NCBI RefSeq assembly: GCF_005876985.1
Contig: NZ_VAHD01000003.1
Span: 310,001 to 374,000, forward strand
From: Rhodoferax bucti
GTDB lineage: Bacteria; Pseudomonadota; Gammaproteobacteria; Burkholderiales; Burkholderiaceae_C
Direction of reading: 5' to 3'
Length of the DNA stretch: 64,000 nt
The notes under the pieces are model-generated. The model was not told the origin of the DNA. It worked only from the letters and a program-made list of their open reading frames with translations, and did no database searches. Shown here piece after piece: positions 59,698 through 64,000 of this stretch. Position numbers and translations under genes: made by a program. How positions within the stretch are numbered: the stretch's first letter is position 1; every line of letters begins with the position of its first letter.

Positions 59698-62544
59698 ATG
59701 AATACCCCCGACCTCCCTGCCCTCACCGTGGGCCGACCCGCAGCCTGGCTCATGGCCTTGTCGCCGTTGGCGGCCAATGGCGTGAGTGCTGTGGCGTACC
59801 TGCTGGTGGCTGCCGTGGTGCAGCTGACCTACGCGCTGCCCAACGCCTTGTGGGTAGCCGGTTCGGCAGCCTCGGGGGTGGCGGTGGCCATGGCGCTGAT
59901 GTGCGGCCGCCAGGTTCTGCCGGGGCTGTGGATCGCGCGCCTGCTGTGGAGCCTGTGCCTCGGAGAAGGCGCCCCTACCCCCGACGATGGGGGCTTGGCC
60001 GCCCTAGAGGCCAGCGCCTTGGTGCTGCAAACCGAGCTGGCCCGGCTGGCGATTCTGGCCCTGCAAATACTGCCCAGCAAATTGCGCCGCCTGCGCAAGA
60101 GCCTGCAAATCTGCGGTGTGGGTCTGCTCGCAACCAGCGTGGGCACCGCGGTGCAACTGCTGGGCCTGGCCCTGTGGCCCGGCTCCATGCCGGTAAACCA
60201 TTGGGGCCTGCAAGCGGCGGGCCTTTTGCTGCCGGAGTGGGCGGGCATTGCCATTCTGCTGCCACTGATCATTCTCTGGCTGCAAGACGACGCCTGGTAC
60301 GAGCCCCGCAAGTGGCGGGTAACGCTCTTGGTGGCCCTGGCCGGCGCCGTCACCCTGGGCTTGACGGCACGCGCCATCTGGACCAACGAGCAGCAAACCC
60401 TCACCCGCTTTCAAGACTCCAACGCCGCCCTGGCCAGCCGCCTGAACACCGACCTGCACAGCACCCGGCAAGCGGTGCATGTGCTGCAAAGCTATCTGCT
60501 GACCAGCCCGCGCAACCAAGCCGACGACTTCAAAGAGGTCGCCACCGCCCTGCGCGCCGGCTCCCCCCATCTGCAGGCCCTGAGCTGGAACCCGCTGATT
60601 CCGCAAGCGCAGCGCCCCGCGTTTGAGGCCCGTCTTCGGGCCGCCTATGGCCCCGAGGCCGCGTTGCGCGACCGTGCACCGGATGGCCAACTGGTGCCCA
60701 GCCGGGACGCCAATTTTTATGTCGCGGTGGAGCACATCACCCCGCTGGAGAGCAACCGCCCGGCTCTGGGCCTGAATATCCACGCCAACCCGGCACGCCG
60801 CGCCGCCATTGACCGGGCGATTGCCAACGGCCAGCCGGCCATTACCCCGCGCATTCAGCTGGCACAAGAAACGGGCAAGTCCTGGGGCGCGCTCTACCTC
60901 AGCCCGCTTTACACCCACCACCCCGGCACTGCGTCCACCAACGCGGCAGCACGCCCGCTGCCGGCAGGCTTCACGGTGGCGGTGCTGCGCATGGAAGACA
61001 TTGTGGGCAGTGCGGTGCAAGCCCTGCGGTTTGCCAACTTCCGCCTCGCCAGTGGCGAGAGCGCGCGCCGCCATGTGGTGCATTACCGTTTTGTGGACCT
61101 AGGCGAGCCCGCCGACACCCAGGTGCTGTTTGAAGACGGCAACACGGCCAAGCCCGCGCTGACCAACCCCTTCCACACCTACGGTTTGCTCAGCCTGCGG
61201 GTGCCCGAGCCGGTGAGCCGCCCCCTCACCTTTGCCGACCGGCAATACGCCTTGCAAGCCCTGCCCCATGGCGACTTCTGGACCGATGAACTCAACCGCA
61301 CGCCCTTTCTGGCGCTGGGCATCGGCATGGCCCTCACCTGGGTCGCGCTGGCGGCCAGCCTGATGCTGACCGGCTCCACCCAGCGCCTCACCCTTGCTGT
61401 GGACAAACGCACCCGGCAACTCCAGCAGGCGGACGACGCCCTGCAAGCCACCAACCTGCGCCTGCAACAACAATCGGTGCAACTGCGCTCGGTGCTCGAA
61501 GCCATGGACCAGGGCTACATGGGCTTCGACGCCGATGGCCAACTGGTGCTGTCCAACGATAAGAGCTTTACCCTCGTGGCCCTGCCGCCGGGGCCGGAGC
61601 GCGGCAGCTACCTCACGGTGGCACGCCACATCGGCAGCCATTTTCAGCTGGAGCAGGCGCAGGCCCTGTCGGTCACCCAAAGCATGCTGAGTGTGCGCAA
61701 CAACAAAGAGCACCACGTCTACCGCGACCTCATTCCGGTGCGCTCCGACACAGCCGCCCGGTACCTGGACATGCGGGTGCACACCTTTGAAGACCCCGGC
61801 CTGCGCACCATCGTGCTGCTGCACGACACCACACCGGAGATGCAGCTGGAGCGCAGCAAATCGCAATTCATGTCGTTTGCCGCGCATGAAATACGCACGC
61901 CGCTCACGGTGATCCATGGCTATGCCGACCTGCTGGCCGCACGCGAACACAACACGGCGGCGGTCAAGGAAATGGGGCAACACATCCTGCGCAAATCGCA
62001 GGACCTGAACCAGCTGCTACAGCGCATGCTGGACCTCTCGGAGCTGGACATGAACGGCCTGGACCTGCGCCGTACCCGCCTCACCGACCTGGGCGCCCTC
62101 TGCGCCACCGCCGCCCAGACCCTCAAGCTCCCCGAGGGGCGCGAGCCGCCTGTGCTGCAGCACGCCGACCCGATTCCCTGGTGCCGGGTGGACCCGGTGG
62201 CCATCACCATGGCGGTGACCGAGCTGCTGCACAACGCCTATGCCTTCAGCCCAGCGGGTACGCCGGTCACGGTACATGTGGGCCCCTTGCACAACGATGC
62301 AGACCACCCCGGGGGCGTGCGCATTCGCATTGCCGACCAGGGCCAGGGCATGACGCAGGAGGTGCAGCAGCACCTGTTTGAGCGCTTTTACCGCGCAGAC
62401 GAGTCCGGTAAACACCCGGGCTTCGGCTTGGGGCTGAGTACCGCCAAACTGATCGCTGACCTGCACAAGGCCCGGCTGCAGATTGAGAGCCACCCCGGGC
62501 TCGGCACAGTGGTGGAGCTACAGATCCCCCAAGGGGAGATTTAG
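59698..62544 (+). CDS. Membrane sensor histidine kinase with CHASE and PAS domains
   Basis: A 948-residue kinase. Residues about 20-220 hold a MASE1-like block of several membrane helices. A further helix near 215-240 precedes a periplasmic CHASE domain (about 250-480; ASRLNTDLHSTRQAVHVLQSYL, AIANGQPAITPRIQLAQETG). A helix follows near 540, then a coiled coil (RTRQLQQADDALQATNLRLQQ) and a PAS domain (about 590-700). HisKA is FMSFAAHEIRTPLTVIHGYA (His730), and HATPase has DQGQGMTQEV and FGLGLSTAKL. GTG 59671 with AAGG upstream is an alternative start. No response regulator is adjacent, so it is an orphan kinase. Confidence 0.9.
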   Translation: MNTPDLPALTVGRPAAWLMALSPLAANGVSAVAYLLVAAVVQLTYALPNALWVAGSAASGVAVAMALMCGRQVLPGLWIARLLWSLCLGEGAPTPDDGGLAALEASALVLQTELARLAILALQILPSKLRRLRKSLQICGVGLLATSVGTAVQLLGLALWPGSMPVNHWGLQAAGLLLPEWAGIAILLPLIILWLQDDAWYEPRKWRVTLLVALAGAVTLGLTARAIWTNEQQTLTRFQDSNAALASRLNTDLHSTRQAVHVLQSYLLTSPRNQADDFKEVATALRAGSPHLQALSWNPLIPQAQRPAFEARLRAAYGPEAALRDRAPDGQLVPSRDANFYVAVEHITPLESNRPALGLNIHANPARRAAIDRAIANGQPAITPRIQLAQETGKSWGALYLSPLYTHHPGTASTNAAARPLPAGFTVAVLRMEDIVGSAVQALRFANFRLASGESARRHVVHYRFVDLGEPADTQVLFEDGNTAKPALTNPFHTYGLLSLRVPEPVSRPLTFADRQYALQALPHGDFWTDELNRTPFLALGIGMALTWVALAASLMLTGSTQRLTLAVDKRTRQLQQADDALQATNLRLQQQSVQLRSVLEAMDQGYMGFDADGQLVLSNDKSFTLVALPPGPERGSYLTVARHIGSHFQLEQAQALSVTQSMLSVRNNKEHHVYRDLIPVRSDTAARYLDMRVHTFEDPGLRTIVLLHDTTPEMQLERSKSQFMSFAAHEIRTPLTVIHGYADLLAAREHNTAAVKEMGQHILRKSQDLNQLLQRMLDLSELDMNGLDLRRTRLTDLGALCATAAQTLKLPEGREPPVLQHADPIPWCRVDPVAITMAVTELLHNAYAFSPAGTPVTVHVGPLHNDADHPGGVRIRIADQGQGMTQEVQQHLFERFYRADESGKHPGFGLGLSTAKLIADLHKARLQIESHPGLGTVVELQIPQGEI

Positions 62545-62550
62545 AGCCTT

Positions 62551-62606
62551 ATCGGGCTCCAGCGCTTATAAAACGTACGCAAGAAGCTATCAATTCAATA
62601 GCAAAA
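62551..62606 (+). repeat. Dispersed palindromic repeat, copy 8
   Basis: ATCGGGCTCCAGCGCTTATA (62551-62570), GTACGCAAGAAGCTAT, CAATTCAATAGCAAA. It lies between the kinase stop and the convergent ABC ATPase stop. Confidence 0.8.
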
Positions 62607-62623
62607 CCACAGACCGGCCGTAT

Positions 62624-63298
62624 TTACTCAGCCACCACCCGACCCGCTTCGATGAGGATGCGGCGGTCGCAGCGTGCAGCAATGCTGCGGTCATGGGTCA
62701 CCATGACCAGCGTGGTACCTTGTTCACGGTTCAGGTCAAACATCAGCTCCATGATTTTTTCGCCGGTGGCGAAGTCCAGGCTGCCGGTAGGCTCGTCGGC
62801 CAGCAGCACAGCGGGCTGGACCACAAAGGCCCGGGCCAGCGCCACGCGCTGCTGCTCACCACCTGACAGCACCTTGGGGTACGAGTTCAAGCGCTGCGAC
62901 AAGCCCACGCGCGAGAGCATTTCGGTGGCGGCGGTGCGGGCATCCTTTCGGCCATCCAGCTCCAGCGGCAGCATCACATTCTCCAGCGCGGTCAGGTTGC
63001 CCAAGAGCTGAAAGCTCTGGAACACAAAGCCCACCTGCCGGGCACGCAGCGCGGCGCGGGCATCTTCGTCCAGCGCAAAAATGTCTTGCCCGGCCAGCCG
63101 CACGGTGCCGCCGGTGGGTGTATCCAGCCCGGCAATGATGGACAGCAAGGTACTTTTGCCCGAGCCTGAAGCCCCCACAATGGCTGCGGTCTCACGGGCA
63201 TTGAGTGCAAAATCAATGTCACGCAGGATCTCCAGCGTGCCGGTGGAATCTGTCACCGCCTTGAAAACATGCTCAACCGAAATAATGGAATCACTCAT
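62624..63298 (-). CDS. ABC transporter ATP-binding protein (YbbA/LolD-like)
   Basis: A 224-residue MacB/LolD-type ATPase. Walker A is GASGSGKST, Q-loop GFVFQSFQLLGNLTALENV, signature LSGGEQQRVALARAF, Walker B AVLLADEPTGSLDFATG, switch MVTHDRSIAARC. In E. coli ybbA lies divergent to tesA with the FtsX-type permease ybbP beside it. The tesA-like neighbour is conserved here, but no permease gene is present in the window. ATG 63298 overlaps the start codon of the divergent esterase gene. Confidence 0.92.
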   Translation of the reverse strand: MSDSIISVEHVFKAVTDSTGTLEILRDIDFALNARETAAIVGASGSGKSTLLSIIAGLDTPTGGTVRLAGQDIFALDEDARAALRARQVGFVFQSFQLLGNLTALENVMLPLELDGRKDARTAATEMLSRVGLSQRLNSYPKVLSGGEQQRVALARAFVVQPAVLLADEPTGSLDFATGEKIMELMFDLNREQGTTLVMVTHDRSIAARCDRRILIEAGRVVAE

Positions 63299-63947
63299 GG
63301 GGCTCTCTGTAGTTCGTAGACACTGTATCGCGCTGCTCATTTTGGCCTCTTTTGCAGGGGCAAATGCCGCGCATGCCAAGGATGCCCCTGCCAAGGTGCT
63401 GGTGCTGGGCGACTCGCTGAGCGCGGAATACGGCCTCAAGCGCGGCACCGGTTGGGTGGCCCTGATGGAACAGCGCATGGCCAAAGACAAGCTCGCAGCC
63501 AGCGTCGTCAACGCCAGCATCAGCGGCGACACCACCTCCGGTGGCCGTTCCCGCCTGCCCGCGCTGTTAGCCCAGCACCAACCCACGGTGGTCGTGATTG
63601 AGCTGGGGGGTAACGACGCCCTGCGCGGCTTGCCGCTCACCATGACGCACGACAACCTGCTGGCCATGACCCAGACCGCCCAGGCCAGCGGCGCCAAGGT
63701 AGTACTCGCCGGCATGCAGGTGCCGCCCAACTACGGGCAGGACTACACCAAGCGCTTCAGCGACACCTTTGCCACCGTGGCCAAAAGCACCAAGGCAGCC
63801 CTGGTGCCGTTTTTATTGAAGGGGGTGGCCGATGCCCCGAACGCCACTGCCTTGTTTCAGGCCGATCGCATCCACCCCAAGGAAGAGGCGCATCCCACCA
63901 TCCTCAACACCATGTGGCCGGCAATAAAAAACCTCTTGAGGTCGTAA
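63297..63947 (+). CDS. tesA: TesA-like GDSL arylesterase / lysophospholipase, periplasmic
   Basis: A 216-residue SGNH hydrolase. The signal peptide runs to NAAHAKD (residues about 1-27). Block I is VLVLGDSLSAEYG (nucleophile Ser), block III VIELGGNDALRG (Asn) and block V FQADRIHPKEEAH (Asp and His). All catalytic residues are present. I choose ATG 63297 with GGA upstream; ATG 63285 lacks a ribosome site. Its start codon overlaps the start codon of the divergent ABC ATPase gene, an arrangement reminiscent of E. coli tesA-ybbA. Confidence 0.93.
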   Translation: MGLSVVRRHCIALLILASFAGANAAHAKDAPAKVLVLGDSLSAEYGLKRGTGWVALMEQRMAKDKLAASVVNASISGDTTSGGRSRLPALLAQHQPTVVVIELGGNDALRGLPLTMTHDNLLAMTQTAQASGAKVVLAGMQVPPNYGQDYTKRFSDTFATVAKSTKAALVPFLLKGVADAPNATALFQADRIHPKEEAHPTILNTMWPAIKNLLRS

Positions 63948-63962
63948 AGCCACAAGAGGTCG
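63926..63962 (-). terminator. Intrinsic terminator for a minus-strand gene to the right
   Basis: ACCTCTTG (63931-63938) pairs with CAAGAGGT (63953-63960). On the minus strand the stem is followed by TTTTTTATT, the normal order for termination of a gene coming from beyond position 64000. The stem overlaps the tesA stop. Positions 63963-64000 hold nothing I recognise. Confidence 0.65.
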
Positions 63963-64000
63963 TTGCCGGCGCTGGCGCGCCAAGGGGAAATCAGAAGGCT

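Overview
The window looks like a chromosomal stretch from a betaproteobacterium of the Burkholderiales, most likely the family Comamonadaceae (Rhodoferax, Curvibacter or Polaromonas type). This is inferred from the GC-rich coding style, the tripartite tricarboxylate transporter genes with TctDE, the gene families present, and a short dispersed palindromic repeat of a kind I associate with that family. I see no rRNA, tRNA, CRISPR array, transposase, integrase or prophage gene.

Layout. 1-6356: a five-gene minus-strand operon (SDR dehydrogenase, ribose-type sugar ABC transporter, FAH-family hydrolase) with a divergent IclR regulator. It fits the lower non-phosphorylative breakdown of L-fucose or L-rhamnose to pyruvate and L-lactate. 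6395-11712: CheV, a MOSC protein, a DnaQ-like exonuclease, a flavodoxin, a short CaiB-type CoA transferase and a membrane acyltransferase. 11722-15873: potassium permease Kup behind a KdpE regulator and a KdpD-like kinase that lacks the usual KdpD N-terminus. 15959-17037: YebC-type regulator and a DUF1294 membrane protein. 17102-28382: a complete glycogen operon read glgB-glgX-pgm-glgC-glgA-glgP. 28570-32039: YgiQ and a TraB/GumN protein.

32335-36613: a polar amino-acid ABC transporter with an AstE/aspartoacylase-like enzyme inside the operon, followed by a four-PAS diguanylate cyclase, an LPLAT acyltransferase and an amidohydrolase. 40554-48499: a tctCBA transporter operon that continues into TauE, SRPBCC and YbgC genes, with a divergent tctDE two-component system that carries its own extra TctC-like binding protein. 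48512-54971: beta-oxidation genes (acyl-CoA dehydrogenase facing thiolase and a FadB/FadJ-type protein) followed by a lipase-like hydrolase and a PF10118-type enzyme. 55014-56257: a two-gene chromate transporter. 56258-57876: a lower-GC stretch with three small unknown membrane-protein genes, each preceded by the same 22-bp motif. 57877-63947: a small membrane protein, a lipoprotein, RlmB, a large CHASE-type histidine kinase, an ABC ATPase and a TesA-type esterase.

The most unusual feature is a family of about 50-bp palindromic repeats present in at least eight copies. Most overlap gene ends, two supply signal-peptide or N-terminal codons, and one sits in frame inside ygiQ so that it should be translated as an internal peptide.
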